In this document: piece by piece, positions 1 to 8,419 of the stretch
Numbering within the stretch: the first letter of the stretch is position 1
How the letters are laid out: every line of letters begins with the position of its first letter
DNA from: Pseudomonas leptonychotis
GTDB lineage: Bacteria > Pseudomonadota > Gammaproteobacteria > Pseudomonadales > Pseudomonadaceae
Assembly (NCBI RefSeq): GCF_004920405.1
Contig: NZ_RFLV01000006.1
Location: 132,279 to 196,278, forward strand
Length of the DNA: 64,000 nt
Reading direction: 5' to 3'
The notes under the pieces: model-generated
Database searches by the model: none
Seen by the model: only the letters and a program-made list of their open reading frames with translations
Told to the model about the DNA's origin: nothing
Program-made: the position numbers and the translations under genes

Positions 1-221
1 CCATCGAGACTGCCATAAAGAGGCTGGTAGTCCGGCTGCTGCGACCACAGCACCACGGCAAAACCAATTGCCACGCTGGCAGCCAGGCCAACCAGCAAAC
101 CAATCTGTCGCAACATCGACATATCGGCGAGGTTTTCTAGGAAGGTCAGGCCGAATAATGGTTTCTTCGGCTCACCACCATTGAGGGTGGCAGGTACGTT
201 TGCAGCGACGGCTTCAGCCAT
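1..221 (-). CDS. fliF: Flagellar MS-ring protein FliF, N-terminal part (runs off window)
   Basis: The first 73 codons are visible; the gene continues beyond the left edge. FliF forms the MS ring of the flagellar basal body in the inner membrane. The visible part has a short hydrophilic N-terminus, then a hydrophobic segment at about residues 39-58 followed by the motif QQPDYQPLYG, which is typical of the periplasmic start of FliF just after its first membrane helix. It begins 15 bases downstream of the fliE stop on the same strand, the usual fliE-fliF order, so both are probably co-transcribed from the sigma-54 promoter upstream of fliE. Confidence 0.93.
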   Translation of the reverse strand, partial: MAEAVAANVPATLNGGEPKKPLFGLTFLENLADMSMLRQIGLLVGLAASVAIGFAVVLWSQQPDYQPLYGSLD

Positions 222-236
222 GATTCAGCCCTACCC

Positions 237-566
237 TTAAACCGGCATCTGCATAATGTCTTGATAAGCCTGAACCAGTTTATTGCGCACCTGGGTCATG
301 GCTTGAAAGGAAACGCTGGCTTTCTGCGACGCGATCATCACGTCCGTCAAATCTACGCCACTGGTGCCCATTTCAAAGGCGGTTGCCAACTTATTTGAGG
401 CTTGCTGGGTTTCGTTGACCTTGCCCACTGCTTGCCCGAGCATCTCGGAAAAGCTCGGTGCGCCAGGCTCAGGCGTGCTGGTGACAGGCTTCTGACGCGC
501 CATGGCGTCGGCCTGCATGGAACGCATTTCCAGCATCAAGCGATTAAATTCAACACCCTGGCTCAT
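237..566 (-). CDS. fliE: Flagellar hook-basal body complex protein FliE
   Basis: A 109-residue protein of the usual FliE length. FliE is the small rod-associated component joining the MS ring to the proximal rod, exported by the flagellar type III apparatus. The N-terminal [18 protein letters not shown] and the C-terminal block with [20 protein letters not shown] are characteristic of Pseudomonas FliE. The ATG at 566 is chosen because GGAGGT lies about 6 bases upstream; an in-frame GTG four codons earlier overlaps that ribosome site and is unlikely. It is first gene of the fliE-fliF unit and has a sigma-54 promoter about 60 bases upstream. Confidence 0.96.
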   Translation of the reverse strand: MSQGVEFNRLMLEMRSMQADAMARQKPVTSTPEPGAPSFSEMLGQAVGKVNETQQASNKLATAFEMGTSGVDLTDVMIASQKASVSFQAMTQVRNKLVQAYQDIMQMPV

Positions 567-621
567 CTTTACCTCCACTGGCCGCGGTTTTTTGACGCTT
601 CGCGGCGTTTGCAGAAGTATT

Positions 622-636
622 GCAACAAGGGTGCCA
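622..636 (-). promoter_or_regulatory. Sigma-54 (RpoN) promoter of fliE
   Basis: Read on the minus strand, positions 636 to 622 are TGGCAC-CCTTG-TTGC, an exact match to the RpoN -24/-12 consensus TGGCAC-N5-TTGC. It lies about 56-70 bases upstream of the fliE start. Pseudomonas fliE operons are known to be class III flagellar genes dependent on RpoN and FleR, so both sequence and context agree. An enhancer site was not identified. Confidence 0.88.
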
Positions 637-677
637 GATTATTGGGCAGCCATTAAGGCCATTCCACTCGCGGCTAA

Positions 678-896
678 TCAGCCCTTCTGTGATCTGAGGT
701 ACAAGGCCTCGACCTTCTCCCGCGCCCAAGGTGTCTTGCGCAGAAAGGTCAGACTGGATTTGACGCTCGGGTCGCTCTTGAAACAGCGGATATCAATATG
801 CTGCGCCAACCCCTCCCAACCGTACTGGCTAACCAGAGCGTTGAGAATGGCCTCAAGGGTGACGCCATGCAGTGGATTCTTGGGTGATTGAGTCAT
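678..896 (-). CDS. VF530-family (DUF2132) small DNA-binding-like protein
   Basis: A 72-residue basic protein beginning [11 protein letters not shown]. The segment [33 protein letters not shown] followed by [23 protein letters not shown] is the conserved body of the VF530/DUF2132 family, a compact helical fold whose cellular role is not established; the [12 protein letters not shown] segment is its hallmark. A longer frame opens upstream to 1001, but the extra 35 residues do not resemble the family and the ATG at 896 fits the family start. Weak ribosome site (AGG). It is upstream of fliE on the same strand, but the RpoN promoter between them separates the two. Confidence 0.85.
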   Translation of the reverse strand: MTQSPKNPLHGVTLEAILNALVSQYGWEGLAQHIDIRCFKSDPSVKSSLTFLRKTPWAREKVEALYLRSQKG

Positions 897-1001
897 GCAG
901 AACCTGTACGGATAGCCCGATAGAAAAACACCCGCCACCATAGCCAAGCCGGCGGCTAACCGAAAGTGCGAAGACGCTCTCGTGGGTTTATCTACAGGCA
1001 T

Positions 1002-1033
1002 AAAAACGGCCCAACACCAAGAGTGTGGGCCGC
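1002..1033 (-). terminator. Rho-independent terminator of putP
   Basis: On the minus strand the sequence forms a stem GGCCCACAC / GGTGTTGGGCC (one mismatch) with a short loop, followed by a run of five T residues at 1006-1002. It lies about 105 bases downstream of the putP stop in the direction of putP transcription. Confidence 0.8.
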
Positions 1034-1137
1034 GAAGTATGATCGAATCGTTTAAACACCGGAGCTGGGCATCAGCAAATAAATCCTAGCTCGGCGACCA
1101 CACCTACAGACGATCAGCTGCAGGTGCGTTTAGCTCA

Positions 1138-2631
1138 TCAAGAAGCCAGCTTGCGCTCAACCTCGTCGAACTGAGCCACCAAGGCAGCTTCAGGTTCATC
1201 AGTCATCAGGCTCACAACGATGATGGCAATGGTTGCCAGGATAAAGCCTGGGATTATCTCGTACAGACCGAACACACCACCCAGACCAGCCAATTGCTTC
1301 CAGATCACCACGGTCACGCCACCCAGAACGATACCGGCAAGAGCCCCGTTACGGTTCATACGCTTCCAGTACAGCGACAGCAGGATAGCCGGACCAAAGG
1401 CCGCCCCGAAGCCTGCCCATGCGTAGGAAACCAGCCCAAGTACGGTGGTATCCGGGTTCATGGCCAGCACCAAGGCGATGATGGCAATCAGCACTACCGC
1501 GCCACGACCCACCCACACCAGCTCAGCATCACCCGCATCTTTCTTGAGGATGGCTTTGTAGAAGTCTTCGGCCAAAGCCGAGGAGCTCACCAGCAACTGC
1601 GAATCGGCAGTCGACATGATTGCAGCCAATACAGCGGCCATCAGAATGCCAGCCACTACCGGGTGGAACAGGCTGTTAACCAGCACCATAAATACGGTTT
1701 CGGCATCGGCCAGATCAGTTTCCAGATAACCCACCGCGACCCAACCAATGGACAGCGCCGCGAACAGGGTCAAAGCAGTCCAGCTAACGGCAATGCGACG
1801 AGCTGTCGGCATGTCTTTGTCATCAGCAATCGCTTTGAAGCGCGCCAGAATATGCGGCTGACCGAAGTAGCCCAAACCCCAGCCCAGCAGGGAAAGAATG
1901 GCAATAATGCCCAGCGGCTGACCTTTAACATCATTGAAGAAGGTCAGCATTTCCGGGTTTTTCGCAGCAATCGCCAGGTGAGCGGCTTCAACACCGCCTA
2001 CCGCGTTAAGGGCGAACACCGGCACCAGCACCAACGCTGCAGCCATCAGCAAGCCTTGCACCACGTCAGTCCAAGCCACTGCCAGAAAACCACCGAACAG
2101 CGTGTAGGACACCACGGCAACAGTGCCGACCACGACTGCAATCTGGTAGTTGAAGCCGAATACGGTTTCAAACAGCTTGCCTGCAGCCACCAGACCGGAG
2201 CTTGCATAGAACAGGAAGAACAGCAAAATGAAGATCGCCGACACCACACGCAGAGCACGGGATTTGTCGTTGAAGCGATTTTCGAAGTAGGACGGCATGG
2301 TGACCGAGTCGTTCGCAGTGTGCGAGTAAACGCGCAGACGACGCGCCACAAACAACCAATTGAGCCAAGTACCCGCCAATAGGCCGATAGCGATCCAGGT
2401 GGCTTCAAAGCCTGCAACCAAGGCATAGCCTGGCAGACCCAGCAGCAGCCAGCCGCTCATGTCGGAAGCGCCAGCTGAAAGCGCAGCGGTGGTTGGGCCA
2501 ATGGAGCGGCCGCCGAGGATGTAGTCGGATAGATTGCTGGTACGTTTGTAGGCAACCAAGCCCAACCACAGCATCAGTATTAGGTAGACCACGAAGGTCA
2601 CCCCTACAACAAAAACGTTCTGCTCGTTCAT
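1138..2631 (-). CDS. putP: Sodium/proline symporter PutP
   Basis: A 497-residue polytopic inner-membrane protein of the sodium:solute symporter family, length typical for PutP. Hydrophobic helices recur along the whole length. The segment at about residues 37-66 (YILGGRSIG, then SAGASDMSGWLLLGLPG) is the PutP signature with the sodium and proline site region. It takes up proline with Na+. The start ATG at 2631 has only a weak ribosome site (GAG), and the eight bases just upstream are AACAACAA, a catabolite-control motif. It is monocistronic with a terminator downstream. No putA is seen in this window. Confidence 0.95.
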   Translation of the reverse strand: MNEQNVFVVGVTFVVYLILMLWLGLVAYKRTSNLSDYILGGRSIGPTTAALSAGASDMSGWLLLGLPGYALVAGFEATWIAIGLLAGTWLNWLFVARRLRVYSHTANDSVTMPSYFENRFNDKSRALRVVSAIFILLFFLFYASSGLVAAGKLFETVFGFNYQIAVVVGTVAVVSYTLFGGFLAVAWTDVVQGLLMAAALVLVPVFALNAVGGVEAAHLAIAAKNPEMLTFFNDVKGQPLGIIAILSLLGWGLGYFGQPHILARFKAIADDKDMPTARRIAVSWTALTLFAALSIGWVAVGYLETDLADAETVFMVLVNSLFHPVVAGILMAAVLAAIMSTADSQLLVSSSALAEDFYKAILKKDAGDAELVWVGRGAVVLIAIIALVLAMNPDTTVLGLVSYAWAGFGAAFGPAILLSLYWKRMNRNGALAGIVLGGVTVVIWKQLAGLGGVFGLYEIIPGFILATIAIIVVSLMTDEPEAALVAQFDEVERKLAS

Positions 2632-2632
2632 A

Positions 2633-2640
2633 TTGTTGTT
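2633..2640 (-). promoter_or_regulatory. Hfq/Crc catabolite-activity motif at putP start
   Basis: On the minus strand the sequence reads AACAACAA and ends two bases before the putP ATG. It matches AANAANAA, the A-rich motif bound by Hfq with Crc in Pseudomonas to block translation of genes for less-preferred carbon sources. The position between ribosome site and start is the position expected of an active site. Function is inferred. Confidence 0.6.
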
Positions 2641-3068
2641 CTCGTGTTGGCACGGCTCAGACCGTGATTCTAATTTTAAGCGGCCACTGTAACGACCACT
2701 GTATTGAAACCACCAACCAGACGCACGCGAGCCAGTGGCAGCAAAACCTCAGCAAACACATTAGGAGCGCATCCTTATGTGACTGCTGTTTTGTATTGGT
2801 TTTAGCGCAAATATGTAGATACAACCAAGGTAACCCGGTCAAAACCTGCACACCACGCAAATCGAGCACGAAATTTAGTGGCATAGGCATGACTGCTTCT
2901 TACAAAAAGCTCTGGAGTTTTTGCAAAAACCTCCAAGCCAGGAACTTCCTGTAAACACCTGTTTGAAGCACAAAGCCGTAGCGCTCAATCATCACGGCCA
3001 TCCATCGGCGTTATACCAAACGGGTAACGGCCATCTAGACTGCCCTTATTAGAGGCTGGAGGTGTACG
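2641..3068. other. Intergenic region between putP and the HDOD gene
   Basis: About 430 bases separate two divergent genes and must hold both promoters. No convincing open frame is present. An imperfect inverted repeat, TGGAGTTTTTG / CAAAAACCTCCA, lies at about 2914-2936. I could not assign a -35/-10 pair with confidence. Confidence 0.5.
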
Positions 3069-3926
3069 TTGCCGAGCGAAACATCCGATTACTCAATCTA
3101 CCGGCGTGTTGTCTCGCAATTGATGCAGGGCGAAGAGCAATTACCCAGCCTGCCAACCATTACCTTGGATATCCGTCGCGCCTTGGGCGACCCCAATGTA
3201 TCGCTCAGTGCCTTGGTACGCCTTATCAGCCGCGATCCGGCACTCAGTGCCTTGCTGATAAAACACGCTTCCAGCGCGCTATATCGCCACACCGCTGCGC
3301 CTAAAACTCTGCTGGAAGTGATCAGCCGGCTCGGTCTGGCCGACGTTGACCGGATTACCATGGTGCATAGCATCAAGAGTCTTTTCACCCTGCACAGTCC
3401 CGGCCATAAACGACTGTTTGTCGAGACCTGGAGGCGCTTAGCGATCAAGGCCAGTACCAGCGCCGTGCTGGCCCGCTTACTTAGCAATGTCACCGCTGAG
3501 CATGCCCTGTTGGCCAGCCTGCTCAGTGAAGTGGGCACCCTGGCCGTACTCTCGGCGTTCCGCAGTGAGAACGTCACGCCCTCCAGCGAGCTGTATTACA
3601 AGCTGTGCCAGGAATACAGCAAATCGCTGAGCATTATCGTGTTGAAAAAATGGTCGGTGCATAACGACTATATCGAAATCGTTCGTGACTCCGGCAACTG
3701 GCAACGCAGCCCTGGGCATAGCCTGCAATTGCTCGATCTGGTCAACTTGGCGCTCTACCATGCCATCAAGGAATACAGCCCAGCTGCTGAGTTACCGCCA
3801 CTGCAAGATCTGGCGGTCTACCAGAAGCTGATGCCACCGCAGGACTTTATTGGTGAGAACGGCGAACTCAGCCTGGTGATCAGTCACCGCGCCGACATCC
3901 TGGCAATTGCCCAGACGTTGCGTTGA
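3069..3926 (+). CDS. HDOD-domain signalling protein
   Basis: A 285-residue protein consisting of one HDOD domain (a catalytically inactive relative of HD phosphohydrolases) spanning about residues 15-220. Seen: LPSLPTITLDIRRAL then LSALVRLISRDPALSALLIKHASS, the canonical HDOD opening with the conserved DPALS helix, and LLASLLSEVGTLAVLSAF in place of a catalytic HD centre. HDOD proteins act in two-component and c-di-GMP-related regulation, without known enzymatic activity. The start is TTG at 3069, chosen because GGAGGT lies 4-5 bases upstream. It faces the truncated-haemoglobin operon convergently. A second, only distantly similar HDOD gene is at 27056. Confidence 0.88.
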   Translation: MPSETSDYSIYRRVVSQLMQGEEQLPSLPTITLDIRRALGDPNVSLSALVRLISRDPALSALLIKHASSALYRHTAAPKTLLEVISRLGLADVDRITMVHSIKSLFTLHSPGHKRLFVETWRRLAIKASTSAVLARLLSNVTAEHALLASLLSEVGTLAVLSAFRSENVTPSSELYYKLCQEYSKSLSIIVLKKWSVHNDYIEIVRDSGNWQRSPGHSLQLLDLVNLALYHAIKEYSPAAELPPLQDLAVYQKLMPPQDFIGENGELSLVISHRADILAIAQTLR

Positions 3927-4032
3927 ACCCGTGCGATCCATGAGCGCTGTTCGCTGCACAGCCCCTTTCGGGTCGCACTAAAACGCGATGATCGCAGCGC
4001 GCTGCCGACGCTCAGCCGAGCAAAAAGAGCCT

Positions 4033-4455
4033 CTACCGATCAATTATTTGCGCACGCATGGGCGCAAGCCGCGCCAGCAGTCGGTTCTGCGCGGGCATAT
4101 TGACGCCTTGGGCGCTCATCGCATCCTGCAGGTTCTCCACCAAGGCATTGAAATCACTCGGTGTAAGGTGTTGGCCCTTGTGGCTTTCTTCCATGCTGTC
4201 GCCGGTGTAACTGCATGGGCCGCCGGCTTCGACGCAGATCTGCTCCACCAGCTTGTCGCGCAGGCGCACGATGTCGATGTTCTCAAAGTGCCGAACGATG
4301 CGTGGGTCCGCGGCTATATTCAGCAACATGCCTTCGACAATGCGGGTAATCCCAGCCTGCTCACCGAGCTCATGATAGAGACTGGCGTCTTTCGGTGGCT
4401 GCTGGGCACAAGCAGCCACCATTAGGACAACGACTATCAGCAACAGGGTACGCAT
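4033..4455 (-). CDS. Group 1 truncated haemoglobin lipoprotein
   Basis: A 140-residue protein with a lipoprotein signal: hydrophobic residues 4-14 then VAAC with Cys16, so it is predicted to be anchored to an envelope membrane facing the periplasm. Residues about 27-138 match the truncated globin fold: LYHELGEQAGITRIVEG, HFENID, and YTGDSMEESHKGQHLT, in which His92 is the likely proximal haem ligand. The usual B10 tyrosine appears replaced by leucine in the segment VEGMLLNIAAD, so the distal pocket is atypical. Cys74 and Cys81 could form a disulfide. It is the last gene of the four-gene unit and starts 2 bases after the DUF3034 stop. A role in oxygen or nitric-oxide handling is inference. Confidence 0.85.
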   Translation of the reverse strand: MRTLLLIVVVLMVAACAQQPPKDASLYHELGEQAGITRIVEGMLLNIAADPRIVRHFENIDIVRLRDKLVEQICVEAGGPCSYTGDSMEESHKGQHLTPSDFNALVENLQDAMSAQGVNMPAQNRLLARLAPMRAQIIDR

Positions 4456-4457
4456 GC

Positions 4458-5315
4458 CTAGAAACTCCCCTGCACGGACAGATACACGCCATCTTGATTA
4501 TCCAGCGTGGCGATCTCGCCGAGGCGTGCATAAGCCAGCACCACGGCCAGATGCTTGTTGGGGAAATAGCCGAGAAACAGATCAGCCCAGTCACTCTCCC
4601 CAGCAAAGCTGAGGTTATCCGGTTTCTCGCGGTACTCCACACCCAACGCCCAACGCGGGTTGAACAAGACGGCCAACGAACCCTCTTTAAGCACAGAGTG
4701 GCGATCACGGCGATCACCGCCAAAACCAAGCAGCCCCAGTTCATTGGCACGACTGTAACGGACACCGCCATTAAGTAGCAGGTTGTAGCCAAAGGCACCG
4801 CCAAGGATCAAGCGGCTGGCGCTGATATAGCCTTCGGTGTCTTCACTACGCTGTGCGCCAATCAGGCTAGGGATCAGGAAATCCTTCTGCCGCTTGTGCT
4901 GAATACCCACTGACACCTGCGGCAGCTGCTCATAGATCAGGTCTCCGAACAGACGCACCTTTAGGCCAAAAACATCCTGACTTAGGCTGTTCTCTGGCAG
5001 ATTGAGATTGTGCGCGAGCGTGCCCAAGTCAAAGCGCTGGCGCGCGTAGGACAGCTCAATACGGTTATCAAACGATGCACCAACGCCGGCCACATCCAGT
5101 CGGTAATCACCGGTTTCTACACGTGTGGCAAATACATCCGCGCCCCACTCGCCACGTTCGCCATAACCAGAAAGCACCGCCCAAGGTGTAATGCCACCAC
5201 CCGCCGCCCCTTCGATACTGCTGGCGCCGCCGGTGGCCAACAAACGACCATCGGACCAGGCCAGATTGGTCAGCAAGCCAAGTAACAGCAAAACGGCGCG
5301 GGGCAAATTTGTCAT
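4458..5315 (-). CDS. DUF3034 family secreted/outer-membrane-like protein
   Basis: A 285-residue protein with a signal peptide (hydrophobic residues 6-20, cleavage likely after AWS). The rest is made of short alternating strands rich in Tyr, Gly and Arg (for example the ends VLAYARLGEIATLDNQDGVYLSVQGSF), with a C-terminal Phe, which suggests a beta-barrel outer-membrane protein. I recognise the family as DUF3034, whose function is not known. Its ATG overlaps the stop of the upstream GGDEF-EAL gene (ATGA), indicating translational coupling, and the haemoglobin lipoprotein follows immediately. Confidence 0.78.
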   Translation of the reverse strand: MTNLPRAVLLLLGLLTNLAWSDGRLLATGGASSIEGAAGGGITPWAVLSGYGERGEWGADVFATRVETGDYRLDVAGVGASFDNRIELSYARQRFDLGTLAHNLNLPENSLSQDVFGLKVRLFGDLIYEQLPQVSVGIQHKRQKDFLIPSLIGAQRSEDTEGYISASRLILGGAFGYNLLLNGGVRYSRANELGLLGFGGDRRDRHSVLKEGSLAVLFNPRWALGVEYREKPDNLSFAGESDWADLFLGYFPNKHLAVVLAYARLGEIATLDNQDGVYLSVQGSF

Positions 5316-7654
5316 GATTCATGCACCACGCTTGCGGCGGCGTGCCTGTGTAGCGCCATCCACGCTTCAAAGGCTTTGGCGGCCAAGGGTCGGCTGATCA
5401 AGTAGCCCTGGGCCGTGTCGCAATTCCAGCGCGTCAGCAGCAGTAAACTGCGTTCAAACTCGACGCCTTCAGCGACTACCTTTAGGCCCAAGCTGTGACT
5501 CATCTCGATGGTTGAGCGCACGATGACCGAGTCTTCGCTGCCGTCATCTAGATCCCGGATAAACGATTGATCGATTTTCAACTCTTGCACCGGCATGCGC
5601 TTGAGCTGAGCCAGGGACGAGTAGCCCGTGCCAAAGTCATCCACTGACAGGCTAATTCCGCAGTCACGCAGGCCATGCAACACCTGAAGAGCGACCTCGG
5701 GGTTGAGCATCACCCCGCTTTCGGTGATTTCGAAAATCAACTGCTCGGGTGACACGTGATAGTCGGTTAACAGTTTGCTAACTCGCCCCGGCAACTGCGG
5801 ATCGAGCAGGTCTTCGGTTGAAATATTCAGCGACACCTGCACGTGCAAACCGCGCCCTGCCCATTCACACAACTGACGCATGACCTCCTCAATCACCCAG
5901 GTAGTCAGCAACTGGATGCTGCCGGTGCGTTCGGCCAGCGGAATAAACTCCCCAGGTGAAACCATGCCCAACTCAGGATGCTGCCAACGCAACAAGGCTT
6001 CCGCCTGGCGCACCTGACCGTCGGCAATATCCAGTTTTGGCTGATAGTGCAGCAGCAATTCAGCTTTGCCTGGGGCATGGCGCAGATCACGAATCAGACG
6101 GATCTGCCGCTGTTGAGCATCATCACGGCCGCGCTGGTAGACCTGCAAATGGCTGGCCATGCCCGCGGCATCCTGCATGGCGATGGTTGCCCGGCGCAGC
6201 AACTCTTCAGGAGCGTTACCATCTACTGGATAGCCGGCAATGCCGATACGGCACTCCAAGGCAAAATCATGGGTGCCTACGCGCAGAGGCTTGAGCAATA
6301 GTTGCTGCACCTTGTCGGCGATGGCGATCGCACTGTCGCTGTCGGTATTTTCCAGCAGCAAAAGAAACTCATCGCCGATGATCCGCGCGACACTATCACC
6401 TGGGCGCAAAACCGCCTGCAGCCGTCGACTCAGTTGTTGCAAGGCCAGGTCACCGCCTTCGGGGCCAAGGCTTTCATTAATCGCGCGGAAATTGGCAATT
6501 CCCAAATAAAGCAGCGCCGTAGAACGGCCGGCAGTGATGGCGCTGCCCAGACGTTCCAAGGCCAGAGTGCGGTTGGGCAAGCCGGTCAGCGGGTCATGCA
6601 GGGCATTGTGCGCCAGCTGTCGCTCACGCTCGGCGATGCCTTGTTGCATCGCCTTGAAGGCCATAGCCAAACGGCCCAACTCGTCACTGCGGCGTAGGTC
6701 CAAACTGACCAGATAATCACCCTGACGCACCCGCTCGGCGACAGCAGCCAGTTGTTTTACCGGTTGCGAGACTGAGCGCGCCAGCAATAAAGCGCCGCCC
6801 AGCGAAGCGCTCAACGCCACCAGAGCAATCAACAGAATGTTCTGATCAAGCGGTGCAAACGCCTGTTGCGCCTGACTCAAGGACTTGTGCAATAGCGCAC
6901 GCACCTCAAAGCCGTCACCACTGGCCAGTACCAGGGCTTGATTGAGGTAGGATTCAGCTCCGATCAGGCTGACCGCATCACTCGCCAGTTCAGCCATGTT
7001 GTCTTGCAGCAGCTCAAGCTGTTGCGGTTGCAGGGTACTGATCCAGATATCAGCCACACCGGTCTGAGTCGCCAGCAGGGTCAAATCCAGGTGAGTCAAC
7101 TCACGCAATTCGGCGGCGAACACATCGTCAACCTGAAAGCCCATCATCACCCGCGCAATGGGCAGTGGCGCGCTGACCGTGGCCTGCACCAGCAAGTAAA
7201 TTTTGTCGGCAATCGGCATCAGAAATATTTGCACGCCTTCGCGCTGGCGCTGCATCACCTGAGTGCTCAAGCGTTCGGCAGTCTCACCACTGATTTGCCG
7301 GTCGCTGCTGATTTCCAGATTGCCATCCAGGCTCAGCATCATCACAGCACTGGCATTGATCCGCGCCCCATGATTAGCCAGCGCCGAACGAATAGTTTCA
7401 GTATCACCACTGGCCACAGCATCTTTGAAGCCAAAATCAGCAGCCAGTACCTGCACCGCGTCATGCAACTGTCGGCCGCGCACGTCGAGCAACTGCTGGA
7501 AAACCAGACTACCTACATCCAATTGCTCACGCGCTTGGCCGCGCACTGCCGCATTGGTCGCTGTTTGCACAGCCCCATAAAGCGCACCGATTACAACCAG
7601 CAACAGCAGTACCAGTACGCCGGCAATGCGCGCTTGAAAACTATTGCGCAGCAT
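5312..7654 (-). CDS. Membrane GGDEF-EAL protein (probable c-di-GMP phosphodiesterase)
   Basis: A 780-residue protein. In order: membrane helix at about 10-32, a periplasmic sensor of about 240 residues, second helix at about 274-292, HAMP at about 286-340, GGDEF at about 360-520, EAL at about 535-765. The GGDEF signature is degenerate (IIGDEF, about 425-430), although the RPGD inhibitory site remains, so cyclase activity is doubtful. The EAL domain looks intact: AEALLRW at about 552, and DDFGTGYSSL plus VVAEGVE further on. It therefore probably hydrolyses c-di-GMP in response to an envelope signal. ATG 7654 is chosen because AGAAGG lies upstream and the longer frame adds no family sequence; it overlaps the cupredoxin gene by 14 bases. 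Confidence 0.88.
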   Translation of the reverse strand: MLRNSFQARIAGVLVLLLLVVIGALYGAVQTATNAAVRGQAREQLDVGSLVFQQLLDVRGRQLHDAVQVLAADFGFKDAVASGDTETIRSALANHGARINASAVMMLSLDGNLEISSDRQISGETAERLSTQVMQRQREGVQIFLMPIADKIYLLVQATVSAPLPIARVMMGFQVDDVFAAELRELTHLDLTLLATQTGVADIWISTLQPQQLELLQDNMAELASDAVSLIGAESYLNQALVLASGDGFEVRALLHKSLSQAQQAFAPLDQNILLIALVALSASLGGALLLARSVSQPVKQLAAVAERVRQGDYLVSLDLRRSDELGRLAMAFKAMQQGIAERERQLAHNALHDPLTGLPNRTLALERLGSAITAGRSTALLYLGIANFRAINESLGPEGGDLALQQLSRRLQAVLRPGDSVARIIGDEFLLLLENTDSDSAIAIADKVQQLLLKPLRVGTHDFALECRIGIAGYPVDGNAPEELLRRATIAMQDAAGMASHLQVYQRGRDDAQQRQIRLIRDLRHAPGKAELLLHYQPKLDIADGQVRQAEALLRWQHPELGMVSPGEFIPLAERTGSIQLLTTWVIEEVMRQLCEWAGRGLHVQVSLNISTEDLLDPQLPGRVSKLLTDYHVSPEQLIFEITESGVMLNPEVALQVLHGLRDCGISLSVDDFGTGYSSLAQLKRMPVQELKIDQSFIRDLDDGSEDSVIVRSTIEMSHSLGLKVVAEGVEFERSLLLLTRWNCDTAQGYLISRPLAAKAFEAWMALHRHAAASVVHES

Positions 7655-8330
7655 CGCGAGCCTTCTTGAACGCATCACCAAAGGCACTGGCCGGCGCACT
7701 CGGTGCTGCTTGGGCAGCGGGGGCCTGCATCGCCACGGTAAAGCGCTGTTGCTTAGCGGCTTCAGTCAACTGCAACTCTCCCGCCGCCTGCGGCAACATA
7801 CCCGGCGCTTGTGGGTGCCAAAGGCTTGCTGTGTAGCTGCCCGCAGGTAGCTGATCGAGGGTCACACGCCCGTGTTCATCGCTGACGGCAAACCAAGGGT
7901 CGTCGGTGACATAGATGTAGCCCACCATCCAGTCGTGGATATTGCAACCGAGCACCACCACACCAGGGCTATCAAAGACTACCGGGGCACTTGGCGTGCC
8001 TTGGTACAGACGCAACTCAAAGCGCTTGGCCAGGGAAAAGGAATAGACGTGATGGCGGATATTGTCGCTATTAGGAAACGCCACAGACGTACCGCTGCGC
8101 ACCGCCAATACAGTGGGTGCGAACTGCTGCGAACGTTGATCCATGATGGCTGTCCCTGGCTCAGCGACAGACCCTGTCGCACTGCGCAGGGTGAGCACGG
8201 CATTGGCCAGCGGCTGCCCTTGTTCATCCACCAATTCAGCCTGCAGGTTGCCAGCCTGTAGCGGCGTACTGAGCAGCCATACACTCAGTAACGAAAGCGC
8301 AAACGATAGATGCAGGTGCTTGTTTATCAA
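7641..8330 (-). CDS. Periplasmic cupredoxin-like 'methylamine utilization' protein
   Basis: A 229-residue exported protein: signal peptide at residues 1-26 (cleavage near LQA), a small beta domain at about 28-60, then a cupredoxin-like region with likely copper ligands His93/His94 (NIRHHVYSF), Cys129, His132 and Met135 (LGCNIHDWMVGY), the order expected of a blue-copper or related site. The C-terminus is Ala/Pro-rich. Proteins like this are often named methylamine utilization protein, but nothing here indicates methylamine metabolism. The start is a TTG with GAGGA about 9-10 bases upstream. It is the first gene of a tightly packed four-gene unit, so it is likely a redox or metal partner of the downstream sensor; that link is inference. 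Confidence 0.78.
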   Translation of the reverse strand: MINKHLHLSFALSLLSVWLLSTPLQAGNLQAELVDEQGQPLANAVLTLRSATGSVAEPGTAIMDQRSQQFAPTVLAVRSGTSVAFPNSDNIRHHVYSFSLAKRFELRLYQGTPSAPVVFDSPGVVVLGCNIHDWMVGYIYVTDDPWFAVSDEHGRVTLDQLPAGSYTASLWHPQAPGMLPQAAGELQLTEAAKQQRFTVAMQAPAAQAAPSAPASAFGDAFKKARDAAQ

Positions 8331-8419
8331 AGCGAGTCGTCCTCAGGTGCACACTTGACTATGAAAAGCATCCTTGCCCAAGCACAGCAAATGTCTCAGT
8401 GGTCGCAGCTTAGCTCGCC

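Noticed and set aside
1294..2382. Plus-strand frame of 362 codons opposite putP
   Set aside because: Antisense to a clearly conserved symporter gene; His/Gln-rich shadow composition.
7655..7699. Upstream start for the GGDEF-EAL protein adding 15 residues
   Set aside because: It would lengthen the overlap with the cupredoxin gene to 59 bases, and a ribosome site is properly placed for the ATG at 7654.
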